64,000 nt of DNA from Symbiodinium natans (GCA_905221605.1 CAJNDS010002102.1:353147-417146), one strand, 5' to 3'; positions 32,069 to 43,520 are shown, numbered from the stretch's first letter. The notes: generated by a model not told the origin, from the sequence alone. Numbers and translations: made by a program.

Positions 32069-32166
32069 TTGGAAGCTCTTTTGACTTCGTAAGGTCTACT
32101 TAGTACCCCCCAAACACTCTTGTCATCCCCTTACTAGCCCTACTTACTAAGTCAAAAGGGCTTCCA
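32069..32166. mobile_element. Inverted-repeat element M6
   Basis: ttggaagctcttttgactt at 32069 and aagtcaaaagggcttccaa at the right end are near-perfect inverted repeats around a loop of about 60 bp. Confidence 0.7.
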
Positions 32167-32189
32167 ACCCAGAGCTTAGGGATTCAAGG

Positions 32190-32312
32190 GTTTAGGGATT
32201 TAGGGATTTAGGGATTTAGGGATTTAGGGATTTAGGGATTTAGGGATTTAGGGATTTAGGGATTTAGGGATTTAGGGATTTAGGGATGTAGGGATGTAGG
32301 GATGTAGGGATT
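32190..32312 (+). repeat. Octamer variant array (TTTAGGGA)n
   Basis: About 14 copies of an 8-bp variant, the last few GATGTAGG. Confidence 0.95.
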
Positions 32313-32539
32313 TAGGGTTTAGGGCTTGGGGGCTTGCGGGGGATGTAGGGCTTGGGGGTTCGGAGCTTCGGTGTTTTGCTTTCAAGGGTCTCAGGGTTCA
32401 GGGGTTTAGGGCTTAGGGCTTAGGGCTTAGGGCTTAGGGCTTAGGGCTTAGGGCTTAGGGCTCAGGGCAAAGGGCTTAGGGCGTAGGATATCGGGTTTAG
32501 GGTATTTCGGGCTTAGGGAAATGGTGCCCGTAAACCCTG

Positions 32540-32655
32540 AAACTTCGAAAGTTCGGCGTGTCGAGTTTGGGCAAAGCCGCTGAGGTCTCCAGGATACTCG
32601 CCATCATCCGCACAGTCGGCGAAGGCCGAGCAGGCCTCTCAATGGCTTCAAGGGG
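32540..32655 (-). CDS. Exon-like ORF (MMASILETSAALPKLDTPN)
   Basis: Open for about 39 codons, LEAIERPARPSPTVR before and FRSFR after. Long for this region, with plausible helix and Pro distribution. Family unknown. Confidence 0.45.
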
Positions 32656-33483
32656 GGAAGCACTTTAGGGAAAACCCCTTAACCCTTAACCCTAAACCCT
32701 AAACCCTAAACCTTGAGGGTCTGGAGTCTAGGGAGTAGGTGCTTTTGGGGGTAAGGGCGTAACGTCTATAGGGTCAGGGGGTCAGGGTGTAGGGCTGACT
32801 GCCACCTCAAAACCTAAAAGCCCTGAGCCTAACACTTTACACCCCGACACCCTTCGAACCCTAAACCCTAAATCCCAAATCCTAAACCCTAAACCCCAAA
32901 CCCCAAATCCTAAACCCTAAACCCCAAATCCTAAACCCTAAACCCTAAACCCCAAACCCCAACCCTGGAAGGCAAAGACTCTGATCCGCAAGTGTTTTTG
33001 GGGCGACTCTCGGATTTAGAGGCCTTTTTGGACCCTAGAGATGAGTCAAGGCTTTAGGGTGTAGGGTTGAGGGTTCAAGCAAAATGTCAGGGGTTTAGGG
33101 TGTAGGGTTGCAGGGTTGCAGGGTTTGGGCTGTTAAAGCCCCTCAGCCCTAGAGCCCAAACCCTAAACCCCACCTCGAGCCAAGCCCGGTACCCGAAACC
33201 CCTAAGTTCAAGCGATCCAACTCGTACCCAAAGGTTTTAGGGTTTTGGGTTTTGGGTTTTGGGGTTAGGGTTTAGGGTTTAGGGTTTCGGGTTTAGGGCT
33301 TAGGGTTTAGGGTTTAGGGTTTAGGGTTTAGGGTTTAGGGTTTAGGGTTTAGGGTTTAGGGTTTAGGGTTTAGGGTTTAGGTTAGGGTTTAGGGTTTAGG
33401 GTTTAGGGTTTAGGGTTTAGGGTTTAGGGTTTAGGGTTTAGGGTTTAGGGTTTAGGGTTTAGGGTTTAGGGTTGCCAATGTTC

Positions 33484-33604
33484 CGCGCACACCACCACGC
33501 GGGACGTGTGTTGTGGTGTGCGCCGAGGTTCAACGCTCTCTCCCAACCCACCCACCCACATCTCAACCTTGGCGGGTTTAGGGTTTTTATATGGTTGTTG
33601 GGCT
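33484..33604 (+). repeat. Dispersed repeat R1, copy 1, with hairpin
   Basis: Opens with the hairpin cacaccaccacgcgg then cgtgtgttgtggtgtg and continues to ttgttgggct. Highly similar to 48441-48560. Each copy follows a long TTTAGGG array. Confidence 0.75.
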
Positions 33605-33689
33605 ATCGCTTTCCGTATGTAGCCTTCACACGTAATATCCTGGGTTCAAAAGCCGTCGACGATTTTTAAATATCCTCGGTTCAGGAGGT

Positions 33690-33875
33690 GAAGATGACTT
33701 TAGACGAAAGGCCCGGTGAAGATGACTTTAGACGAAAGGCCCTAGTCACACGTAAAATCCTCGGTTCAAAGGGCAGGCGACGGTTCAAAAAATCCTCAGT
33801 TCAGGTGACTTTAGACGAAAGGCCCCAGTCACACGCAAGGGTGGCCCCAAAAAAGCTCAGATGGTCCGGAATAGG
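33690..33875 (+). repeat. Minisatellite after R1 copy 1
   Basis: Repeated blocks gacgaaaggccc, agtcacacgtaa and atcctcggttcaaa in shuffled order. Confidence 0.6.
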
Positions 33876-33935
33876 CAAAACGGCCCAAAAAGGCGAAGCC
33901 CAAAGAGGGGGTCTCGGAGAGCCTCCAGAGGGCCC

Positions 33936-34057
33936 TGAATCCTAAATCCTAAATCCTAAACCCTAAATCCTAGATCCTAAACCCTAAATCCTAAACCCTA
34001 AATCCTAAATCCTAAATCCTAAATCCTAAATCCTAAATCCTAAATCCTAAATCCTAA
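33936..34057 (-). repeat. Variant array (TCCTAAA)n
   Basis: About 17 units with a T/C change relative to CCCTAAA, homogenised locally. Confidence 0.95.
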
Positions 34058-34486
34058 AGGATGGAGAGACTTAACTTAAAAACCGAGGGTTTGGGGTTAT
34101 TCTCTTTAGAGCCAGACTGTCGCTGGCACGCGGGTTCAACCCTTCTAGCGTGGGCCGCGCTCACCGCGCGCACTGGCCCCGAGCCCTCGCCAGGCTTCGC
34201 CTGACGGCTCGGGCTCGTCCGCGGGCCTGTCGCCACGCGGTAACGCTCGCTGCTGCTTATCGCAGCACCCGCAGCTCGCTTGAGTTTAGGGTTTAGGGTT
34301 TAGGATTTAGGGTTTAGGGTTTAGGGTTTAGGGTTTAGGGTTTAGGGTTTAGGGTTTAGGGTTTAGGGTTTAGGGTTTAGGGTTTAGGGTTTAGGGTTTA
34401 GGGTTTAGGGTTTAGGGTTTAGGGTTGCCCCCAGACCCTAACCCTAAACCCCCCCCAAAACCAAAACCCCTCAAAACGGCACGCGC

Positions 34487-34556
34487 TCAGGGCCCCACGT
34501 CCGACTGCTGGAGGCCGTTGCCATCGATCAGCCAGCGGTTCCTCTGGGCTCCCCAG
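34487..34556 (-). CDS. Module exon, type C (RNRWLIDGNGLQQSD)
   Basis: Open minus segment whose core RWLIDGNGL matches the pattern RW[LV][IV][DE]xxG[LV] found also at 41965-42040 and 52882-52952. It is read as the end of a recurring extracellular-type or scaffold module (inference). Confidence 0.45.
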
Positions 34557-35116
34557 AGGGTTGAGGGTTGAGGGTTTAGGGGTTTGGGGTTTAGGGTTTA
34601 GGGTTTAGGGGTTTGGGGTTTAGGGTTTAGGGTTTAGTATTTAGGGTTTGGGGTTTGGGGTTTGGGGTTTAAAGATTTGGGGTCTTGGGGTTTAGGCATT
34701 GTGGCTTTGGGCGGTTTAGGGTTTAGGGTTTCAGGTTTGGGGTTTAGGGTTCAGAGTCGGGGTTTAGCTAGGGTTTAGGGCTTTAGGGTTTAGGGTTTAG
34801 GGTTTAGGGTTTAGGGTTTAGGGTTTAGGGTTTAGGGTTTAGGGTTTAGGGTTTAGGGTTTAGGGTTTAGGGTTTAGGGTTTAGGGTTCAAGTTTGTGGA
34901 TCGAAAGGCTTCGAGCTCGGGGTTTAGACAGGGTTTGGGTTTAAAGTTTGGGGCTTTAGGGCTTAGAGCCTGGGGGCTCCGGTGACTCAGGTAAGCTTAG
35001 CACTCATGATGCTTGCAAAGTGGCAATGGCTGAGGCTCAAATCCATACATCCTGAGGTTTAAGGGTGCAGGGCACGGCTTGAGCCCGAAACCCTAAACCC
35101 TAAACCCTAAACTCAC

Positions 35117-35197
35117 GGTTGCTCAGAAACGTCCAGGCCCGCCTGGCGGGCCAGAAGCGGATCACGGACTGGCTCCCCGGCTTGTGGTAGAAGACCC
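35117..35197 (-). CDS. Module exon, type B (GVFYHKPGSQSVIRFWP)
   Basis: Follows CTGCAG at 35198 and ends at a consensus-like GTGAGT donor at 35116-35111. The continuation ARRAWTFLSN and the stretch GSQSVIRFWP match GSATAIRYWPGARL at 55521-55580. Confidence 0.5.
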
Positions 35198-35394
35198 CTG
35201 CAGAGGCTTAGGGTCCTAAACCCTAAACCCTAAACCCTAAACCCTAAACCCTAAACCTCCATTTGCTCCTTTGGGGCTTCGCTCAAACTTCAAGGTTTGG
35301 GGCTTTGGCTTCTGGGGCTTTCACCTTCGAGGATCCGGTTTAGGGTTCAGGGTTTAGGGCTTAGAGCTTTAGGGTTTAGAGTTCGGGTTTAGGG

Positions 35395-35430
35395 AGGGAG
35401 GGAGGGAGGGAGGGAGGGAGAATGGCTCGC
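35395..35430 (+). repeat. (AGGG)n tract
   Basis: Seven GGGA units at the left edge of the 35.4-36.9 kb island, which contains further G-rich DNA at 35650-35760. Confidence 0.9.
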
Positions 35431-35762
35431 AGCGTTTTTATTGCTGCAGCCGCCCGCACTCTTCCCCCCCCCCCCACATCTCGGAGATGTGCGGCTCCGC
35501 AGGCGTCATCGCCGCCCTCCGCGGAGAGTTCCAGAGGGTTTAGTCATAGTGCAGACCAAGGCACGGGAGACGACTGAACCAATCAGGGCACGAGCAGAGG
35601 ACACCAAGAACCCACCGAACCAACCCCCGTATCGAGCCGAGCCAAGAAGGGGGGGTTGCGGAACGCACAGACAGGAGGGGGGAGGGGGCGAGGGAAGGAA
35701 GGAGGGGGGGGGAAGGGGGAAGGGAGGGGGGGGAAGGGGAAGGAAAGGGAAGATAGAAGAAC

Positions 35763-36426
35763 TCAACGCAGACGCTCTTTTTTAGGATCCTGCCAGCAGT
35801 CGAAAGTTCTGGTCGGAGGACACTGCACGGCCTTCGGCCTGAAGGGCACGACAGGCACGGTGGAGGACTGTCCGTCGCCAGCTGCGGTATCAGGGGCCCA
35901 GTCCTCCAGTGCACACAAGAGCTGGTCTAGCGAGGCCGAACAGCCAACGCCGGACACGCCGCAGGGGAAGACGGACAAGACCTGCAGAATCAGCGCCAGC
36001 CCCAGGCAGGCAGGCTTGCGTAGACGCATACATGTGTTGCGACAAAGCAGACCCTGCTGGAAGGGGAGGCTGTTGCGCCGGGAGCGCCTGGACAGAGTCG
36101 CACAGTGAGCAGAGGCAGTCTGGACACAGTTGCAACAGGTCCGCACCATTGGCCAGGTACGTCGGGTGCGCACCATGGTTCCACCGACACTCGCCACGGA
36201 AATGGATCTGCGTATGGCAAGAGGGGCACACAATGCCCGTGACCTTACGGCACCATGGGCAAGGCTTGGGCAGGGCAGGGGCAGGGGGCAGAATCAAACC
36301 TCTACACTCCCAACACAGATCCACTAGAAGGACTTGTGGCACACGTGGGCAGGAGCAACGGTGGGCCAGAGCTAAGCAAAATGCGGTATAAACTGAAATC
36401 AAACATTTCGACAAGCAAAAGTTCAA
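35763..36426 (-). CDS. Cys-rich zinc-binding protein, frame broken
   Basis: The frame 36426-35890 contains paired-Cys motifs in order: CWEC, CPWC, CPSCH, then CPDC and CSLC, spaced like a multi-zinc-ribbon protein. A second frame (36233-35763) is open downstream and ends KKERLR, so an intron or frameshift joins them. The region is free of telomeric tracts, unlike its surroundings. It may be part of a retroelement or a host gene. Family not named. Confidence 0.4.
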
Positions 36427-36568
36427 TTAGCCAGCAATTCAACCAGTCAGCTATCAATTAACCAACCCCAAACACTCAAACTTCTTTTCCGATCTCAGAT
36501 CTCGAACTCCAGTGCCTGTACATTTCAAATTGAAGTAAAGAAACCCATCAAACAACTGTTCTAAGTGC

Positions 36569-36904
36569 TCAAATCAATCCTCCCATCTCGAGGATCTTGG
36601 CTACCTTGCTACTTGCCACATCATGACCTTCAGCAGTTGCATTCAACTCCCTAGTCAAGACTTTGGCATGCACCATCGGAGTAGTTTTCTCATCATACCC
36701 AGAAGCCACCTTGAGTTCATTGATGCGCTCGCAGTACGCAGCATAGAAGGCTCTGTCACCTTTGATCATCGGCACCACAAAACATTTCCTTCTCGGGCTG
36801 TATGTCCCAATGAGCCGATACACTGAGTACATCTGTGCCAGGTCGAAGCAGTCCATGTCCTGATATGGACGTGCTCTCAGCCTCCCTGGCTGCAGCGACG
36901 GCAT
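36569..36904 (-). CDS. Hypothetical ORF upstream of the Cys-rich ORF
   Basis: 111 codons ending in a stop at 36569. Includes MYSVYRLIGTYSPRRKCFVV and KILEMGGLI. Composition and length support coding. Same strand as the Cys-rich ORF 140 bp downstream, so it could be an earlier exon of the same gene. No family recognised. Confidence 0.45.
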   Translation of the reverse strand: MPSLQPGRLRARPYQDMDCFDLAQMYSVYRLIGTYSPRRKCFVVPMIKGDRAFYAAYCERINELKVASGYDEKTTPMVHAKVLTRELNATAEGHDVASSKVAKILEMGGLI

Positions 36905-37740
36905 TCCCCACTCTTGTTTCGGGTTTAGGGTTTAGGGTTTTGGGTTTTGTGTTTGGGGTTTTGGGTTTAGGGTTTAGGGTTTAGACCTTTGGGTTTAGGG
37001 GTACCAAACCCGAAACCCTGCATGACGATTCATCTAACCTTGGTAGCGCAGCAACCAGACTGTAATAAGGGTACCCTTTTCGGAGTCGGTTGCTTTAAAA
37101 AGGGAACCTAGAGACACAACAGGTGGCAAAGGGACCCCCCTCAGCTACCAAGTAACTTAGAAACTAAGGTTTAGGGTTTAGGATTTAGGGTTTATGGCTT
37201 GGAGATTCAGGGTTTGGGGCTTATGAGACTTACTAACAGGCTGCAACTGAGGCTAGCATCCTCTTGATAAAGGGCCACTTATAAATCCCCTGACGAAATG
37301 CGGAAGGAATAAAAATATCACGAGAGCAGCAACTGCGAAAGAGTAGTTTGTTTGGGTTTGGGGTTTAGAGTTTGTTTTGGGTTTAGGGAGGGGGTCTAAT
37401 CAGAATCGAGACCTCCTTATGCCAAAAACATCCTAAAATCCTAAAAGCCTAAACCCTAAACCTAAACCTCTAAAACATAAACTCCAAGACCCTATTGTCC
37501 AAAGCCCTGAACCCGAACCCTGGCGCCAAAAAAACCTAAACCCTAATGAACCTTCAAGCAGTATTCCTAAACCCTGAAGCCTGCACCCTAACCCCTCACA
37601 ACCCCTACGTAATCCTAAACCCTAAACCCTCACAACCCTAAACCTTCACAACCCCTACGTAATCCTAAACCCTAAACCCTCAGAACCCTAAACCCTCACA
37701 ACCCCTAGCCCTAAACCCTAAAACACCCACTAAACCTCCA

Positions 37741-37810
37741 CGCAGCATCAGCTCTCAGCCCGGCACTTCCCAGGTGAATCCCTGCCAGCTGGTAGTCACC
37801 GTTGATGAAC
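37741..37810 (-). CDS. Module exon, type A (FINGDYQLAGIHLGSAG)
   Basis: After AAG at 37811-37813 the frame reads FINGDYQLAG, matching the pattern [VI]NGxYxLA seen as YVNGPYELA at about 50.6 kb and SYSLAGVIEGRPAYV at 43.5 kb. Confidence 0.5.
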
Positions 37811-38064
37811 CTTACTTGGGGGTTGAGGGTTTGGGATTTTGGGGTCTTAGAGCTTCTGGGTTGGGGGTGTAGGGGCTTAGGGTTTAGGGTTTTGGGTTTT
37901 GGGGTCTTGGGGTTTTGGGGTTTTGGAGTTTTGGATCCTTGGGGTTTAGGGTTTAGTGATTTAGGGTTTCGGGTTTGGGGTTTTGGGGTTTAGGGTTTAG
38001 GTGCTTTAGGGGTTGGGGTTGTAGGAAATCCTCTCAACAACCCTGAACCCGAAGCCACGAAACT

Positions 38065-38365
38065 GCCTAGAGCCTTATCTCGAAACCCTCACCGAAGTCG
38101 AGGACGGCGACCCTCTCGGAGTCCGACGACTCCACGAGCGGAGGGTCGTTGGCCGCCAGCCTGCCCAGCCACCACGTCAGGCCCTCCTTCTGGCCGTCGT
38201 CCGCCGGCTCGCTGTCTCCACCGCCAAGGAGGACGGTGGCGGAACCCAACAGAGGCGCTCCACCTCCGCCAGTACTCTTCCTCCTCCTTCTGGCTCTCGG
38301 ACGTCACCGTCCCACCAAATCCAGCAGCAACACCCAGACAGCCGCCATGGCGGCGAGCTGAGCCC
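38065..38365 (-). CDS. Coding island with frame change (KEGLTWWLGRLAAND)
   Basis: The region 38249-38067 reads GGGDSEPADDGQKEGLTWW, then SSDSERVAVLDFGEGFE, to a stop and is clearly protein-like. The 5' part reads QKEEEEYWRRWSASVG in another frame, after MAAVWVLLLDLVG at 38360. A short intron or frameshift must lie near 38255. Function unknown. Confidence 0.45.
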
Positions 38366-38591
38366 AAATAGTCCCTAAAACCTGAAGCCAACAGAAACCC
38401 ACAAGAACTTAAACCTTAAGCCCGACAGACCCCAAACCCTGAACCCTGAAACCCAAAACCCTAAACCCGAAACCCCAAGCCCTCAACCCTAAACCCCTAA
38501 ACCCCTGAACCCCCAAACCCCTGAACTCCTAAACCCCTAAACCCCTCAATCCCTGCAACCAAGAAGCAACGCTCAAGATCCCACAACCCAT

Positions 38592-38928
38592 GGGTTCCCC
38601 TACTACCCCCCGTTTAGGATTTAGGATTTAGGGTTTAGGGTTTAGGGTTTAGGGTTATGGTTTAGGGTTTGGGGTTTAAGGTTTAGGGTTTAGAGTTTAG
38701 GGTTTAGGGTTTAGTGTTTAGGGTTTAGGGCTACCCCCGCCCCCACAGGTTCCCCCATAATTAAGGCTATTTCGGGATAATTAAGCCTAATTCAGGTTCT
38801 TTGAGGGGGGAATTGGGGGGGGGGGGGGGGGGGGGGGCGTAGCCCTAGGCCCTAAACCCTGAACCCTAAACCCTAAACCCTAAACCCTAAACCCTAAACG
38901 TAGTATAGAAGGGGGTAGTAGGGAACCC
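38592..38928 (+). mobile_element. Hairpin element family M2, copy 2, with telomeric tracts and poly-G inside
   Basis: Outer ends gggttcccctactaccccc and gggggtagtagggaaccc are perfect inverted repeats. The inner core is aggttcccccataattaagg. TTTAGGG and CCCTAAA tracts and about 22 G lie between outer ends and core. Confidence 0.8.
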
Positions 38929-39914
38929 ATGAGCCCTCTCTCGATCCCTAAGCCGCAAACTCTGCTCCACCTATCGACTCCCCCCCCAAACTCTGAGAAC
39001 TTGAGCTTCGGGTTTCGGGATCGGGGTGTAGGGTTTAGGGTTTAGGGTTTAGGGTTTAGGGCTTAGGGCTTAGGGTTTAGTGTTCAGGGTGTAGGGTTTG
39101 GGGTTTGGGGTTAGGGGTGTACCTGACACCCCCCCAAAACTCATGTCAAACACTTCGGTTCGTGCTCATTTTCACGCCGGGCGCGGCCACAGACCTGCAG
39201 GGTGGAGCTTGGTTTGGAGCTTGGTTCAGGCTTTCGGGTGTAGGGTTTTGGGTTAAGGGATGATGGGGTCCTGGGGTTATGGGGTTATGGGGTTTTCGGG
39301 GCTTGGGTTTCGGGCTTAGGGGGTGTTCACATTCAGGGCGGGGGGGGTGGTTGGGGGTGCAGGGTTTAGGGTCCCAGCTCTGTGGGTTTAGGGTTTAGGG
39401 TTTCGAGTTTGGAGTGCGTGGGCGGATAGGGTCTAGGGTCTAGGGTCTAGGGTTTCGGGTTTAGGGTTTAGGGTTTAGGGTTTAGGGTTTAAGGTTTAGG
39501 GTTTAGGGTTTAGGGTTTAGGGAGTTCAAGGCTTAGGTCGGGGGTTTAGGGTTTCATGGCGCGCTGGCACTGCAGCTGTTGCGGGTGATGGGGCGATGCT
39601 CGAACCAGAAATTTCTCGCACAAAAAATGAAAAACAGAAAGCTAAAGAGGAACACGCCAGATGTACAAACCTAGAAACATGCACACAAAAGAGCAGGGAT
39701 GAGAAACAAGACCACCCAAAAGCACGATAAGCCCGAACAACAACCTTGAAAACCTATTTAAACAATCTGCAGCATGAAAATCAACCTCCCAAGCCTCGAA
39801 CCCCAGAACCCTGAACCCTCAACCCTAAACCCTAAAACCCTAAAACCCTAAACCCTAAACCCTAAACCCTAAACCCTAAACCCTAAACCCTAAACCCTAA
39901 ACCCACACACTCGC

Positions 39915-40000
39915 ACCATGAGGAAAGAATGCCGCCCGCCGGTGCGCCTGGAGTGCCACCGGGGCCGTTGTGCACCGCACCTGCCAAGAGACTCTTGAGG
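39915..40000 (-). CDS. Exon-like ORF (LKSLLAGAVHNGPGGTPGAP)
   Basis: Open for about 32 codons, ending ILSSWCECVG. Gly/Pro-rich. Family unknown. Confidence 0.35.
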
Positions 40001-40317
40001 GTTTAGGGTTTAGGGTTTAGGGTTTAGGGGTTTAGGGTTTAGGGTTTAGGGTTTCGGGTTTCGGGTTTAGGGTTTAGGGTTTGGGGTTTAGGGTTTGGGG
40101 TTTGGGGTTTGGGGTTTGGGGTTTAGGGTTTAGGGTTTCACCTCCCAAGAGCGTGTTGAGGGTTTGAGTCGGCTTGAGGGTTGTGGGCCTTTAGGGGTCT
40201 TAGGGTCTTGGGGTCTTAGAGGTTTAGGGTCCCTAAACCCTAAACCCTAAACCCTCAACCCTGAACCCTAAACCCTAAACCCTAAACCCTAAACCCTAAA
40301 CCCTAAACCCTTGCCAG

Positions 40318-40428
40318 GCGCTTAAATGGCCTCCGGATCCGAGATGAAGCAGCCGCGCTTGCTCTCCCAGATGGACCATTCCAACTTCGTCGTCCCTGGA
40401 TGCTCCTGAGAATTTGGCTTCAGGGTTT
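40318..40428 (-). CDS. Exon-like ORF, possible type C module
   Basis: Two open minus frames: one of 37 codons (KFSGASRDDEVGMVHLGE), another reading LEWSIWESKRGCFISDPEAI to a stop. The second resembles the W/ID module end only loosely. Confidence 0.35.
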
Positions 40429-41964
40429 GGGGTTTGGGGTCTAGGGTTTAGGGTTTAGGGTTTAGGGTTTAGGGCTTAGGGTTTAGGGTTTAAAGTTCAG
40501 GGTTTAGGGCTTAGGGTTTGGGGGTTCAGATTTCGAGGTGCGCTCGTGGCCTTGGCATGTCATCCTAAGCCCATGCCAGGGATGTCGGAACATCTCTATA
40601 GCACCCGAGATACTCACACATGCAAGACATTTCCGAACGAAATCTAAGCCCAAACCTTAAACCTTCCAGGCCAGGAGAATTGTCGGAACATGCTAGAGCC
40701 ATTGGGGGTGTCTCGAGCCGTGGGCAAACTCGGGCTCAAAGGGATGGGGCCCCCGGCAGATGCTGAAGCATTGGCGTACGCTGCACAGCGATCGCCCCCC
40801 TGACAGCAATCGCGAGCGGAACGCCCCTGAACCCTGACCCTAAGCCCCTAAAGCCCCAAACCCTGAACCCCTAAGCCCGGACCCGTAAGCCCTCGAAAGA
40901 CACCACAAATATGGAGGAAAAGGAGGCCAATCACCCATCCCGGGAGCGGAAGGGAGGAAACACGCCTTTGAGCCTTTGCAGGTTTCTGGGTTTATGGTTT
41001 AAGGGTTAAGGGTTTAGGGTTTAGGGTTTAGGATTTGGGCTTTGGGGTTTGGGGTTTGGGGTTTGGGGTTTGGGGTTTGGGGTTTGGCCTCAGAGCCTAG
41101 GCACCCTGAACCTAAAAGCCATCAGCCCGGGTTTCAGGATAGGGTCTTAGGGTCTAGTCTCTAGGGTGCTGGTATGAAGCCTTAGAACTGACCTCAGAAT
41201 GGCCAAAGCCGCCTGGCCTGCCCGAAACTGAAATTCGATTCTTGCTGGGGTTTAGGGTTTGGGGTCACCCCTAAACCCGGAGCCTCGAAACCTTGACGCC
41301 GACTTCGTCGCAAGGCGCACCCCGAAACCGAGGCCCAGGCGTTGAGATCTCCACCAAAGACCCAGTGGTACAATTTCGTGGCGAGGCTTGGCCTGGGGTT
41401 CAAGGGTTTGTGGTTTGTGGTTTGGGGTTTAGGGTTTACGGTTTAGGGTTTAGGGTTTGGGGCTTAGGGTTTGGGGTTTGGAGTTTAGGGTTTGGAGTTT
41501 GGGGTTTGGGGCTTGGGGTTTAGGGTTTGGCGTTTAGGGTTTGCCCTAAACCCTAAACCCTGGCTTCTTGCACTTTGTGGGAGCCATAGAGTACGAACCC
41601 GTGAACGTGTGAAAACATCCCTGGAATGAACACGTTTGTCCTGAAATTTTGAAATCAACAAAGGCTTAGGGGTTAGGGTAAGTTTAGGGTTTCGGGTTTA
41701 GGGTTTAGGGTTAAGGGTTTAGGGTTTAGGGTTTTAGGGTTTTAGGGTTTAGGGTTCAGGGTTCAGGGAGGGTTTAGGGTTTAGGGGCTGAATCGTACTC
41801 GCTCTGTTTAAGAGCCAAATATGGACCTAGGGTCTGTATTCTGTATAAACGGGTCGGGGTAGGGGGACATGACCCTGAACCCCAACCTCAAACCCCAAAC
41901 CCGAAACCCAAAACCCGAAACCCTAAACCATAGCCCTAAACCCAAACTCAAACCGCTAAAGCAA

Positions 41965-42040
41965 GCCACTGCCCCTGTAGTTCCTGTGCCACCGCACTCA
42001 ACTAGGCCATCTGTCTCCACGAGCCAGCGATCCGATCCTG
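41965..42040 (-). CDS. Module exon, type C (DRWLVETDGLVECGG)
   Basis: After CTCCAG the frame reads GSDRWLVETDGLVE, the same RW[LV][IV]xxxGL pattern as 34.5 and 52.9 kb. Confidence 0.5.
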
Positions 42041-43026
42041 GAGTGGGGTTTTAGGGTTTTAGGGTTTTGGGGGTTTGAGGTTTGGGGTTTTAGGGCTTTA
42101 GGGTTTAGGGCTTTAGGGTTTAGGTTGTAGGGTTGTCGGGTTTTAGGGTTTAGGGTTTGGGGTTTAGGGTTGAGGGTTTAGGGTTGAGGGTTTAGGGTTG
42201 AGGGTTGAGGGTTTTAGGGTTTAGGGAAACCTCTGAACCCCTAAACCCTAAACCAACCTCAAGGAGGCATGCCTTGTCAGACCAGAACCCTAAACCCTGA
42301 GCCCGCCGCGACAGGCAGCTGCCAAAATGGCTATGCTGCCAAAGAGCATACTTGTCATCATCTTTACAAGAGGAACCCCAAGAAGGGTCCCTCCTCATGT
42401 CCCTAAACCCTAAACCCTAAAGTCTGCGTCCACTGAGCACGAGCTTGGGCTTTTGCTTGCAGTGCCGCCACTTTTGGAGCTAAGGTCAATCCCATCAGCG
42501 AGTCGCAACAGCAGGAGCCCGAACCTCGAAAAGCACCAAAACTTAAACTCTAAACCCTAAACCCTAAACCCTAAACTAAAACCCCAAAACAACTAAACGT
42601 CCTAAGAAGCCTCGGCACACAAAAGCTCTCCAGCCCTTCAACCCGTAGGGTTGGGGGTTTGGGGCTTAGGGTTTGGGGTTCGGCGTTTAGGGTTAAGGGT
42701 TCAGGTCTTAGGCTTTTGGGGGTTAGGACCGAGAAAAACAAAAAAAAACTTCACGAGCTCCTCGAAAACCCCTTATCTCAGGCATACACTTACACCACAG
42801 GAACCTTTACATCGTTTGAGGAATCCAAGAACCCTAAACCCTGAACCGTATTACTTCATTCAGTTGCTGTTTGGGCTTTCGGGGCTGCCGGAGCTCAAGC
42901 ACCTCCTGTTGGGAGTTTAGGGTTTAGGGTTTAGTCTTTAGGCTTTAGGGTTTAGGGTTTAAGGTTTAGGGTTTAGGGCGTAGGGTTTAGGGTTTAGGGA
43001 CATGAGGAGGGACACTTCTTGGGGTG

Positions 43027-43059
43027 CGGGAAGGGGGGGGGGGGGGGGGGGGGGGGGGA
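43027..43059 (+). repeat. Poly-G tract
   Basis: About 32 G in a row. Confidence 0.9.
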
Positions 43060-43149
43060 TTGTAAACTGTTTTCAGAAAATGCTGATACAGAGCTCTGTC
43101 AGATACTCTAAGCCCTAATACCCCAAACCCGAAACCTCAAGAATATGGG

Positions 43150-43222
43150 GTTGGCAACTGCCCAACTGCCCCCAAGCAGCGTGAGGAGTAGCGGATGAGG
43201 TGCCGGGTGCCTCCCGCAGTTT
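43150..43222 (-). CDS. Module exon, type B-like (GGTRHLIRYSSRCLG)
   Basis: Open minus frame with HLIRYSS, close to the IRYWP/IRFWP core of type B exons. Confidence 0.4.
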
Positions 43223-43451
43223 ACGAGACAGGACCCTTGAGACAGGACCCCTTTAGGCCGCCGGAAACATGTTCCGAAACAAGACCCTCGTACCCTAAAC
43301 CGGGATTAGGAGAACCCTGGATGAACACCGAAGCCTAAGAGAAGCACCCTGAAACTCTAAGCTGGCCGAAGCCCTGAAACAAAGGCTTTACAGTGTCAGG
43401 TTTAGGGCTTTGGGTTTAGAGTTTCGGGGTTAGGGTTTAGGGACCCTCAGC

Positions 43452-43520
43452 AACCGCCTGGCTGGACATAGGCGGGCCGGCCCTCGATGACTCCAGCGAG
43501 GGAGTACGACCTCTCGACGC
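43452..43520 (-). CDS. Module exon, type A+B (YSLAGVIEGRPAYVQPGG)
   Basis: Contains both halves YSLAG and GRPAYV in one exon, which links the type A and type B segments into one module. Reads VERSYSLAG before and ends in QPGGC. Confidence 0.55.

Noticed and set aside
34105-34150. A tRNA-like B box (gggttcaaccc)
   Set aside because: No 5-bp T-stem around it, no A box at the right distance and no acceptor stem. Not a tRNA.
40690-40830. Plus-strand ORF (GKLGLKGMGPPADAEALAY) against minus-strand ORF on the same DNA
   Set aside because: Both strands are open and protein-like and I could not decide between them, so neither is called.
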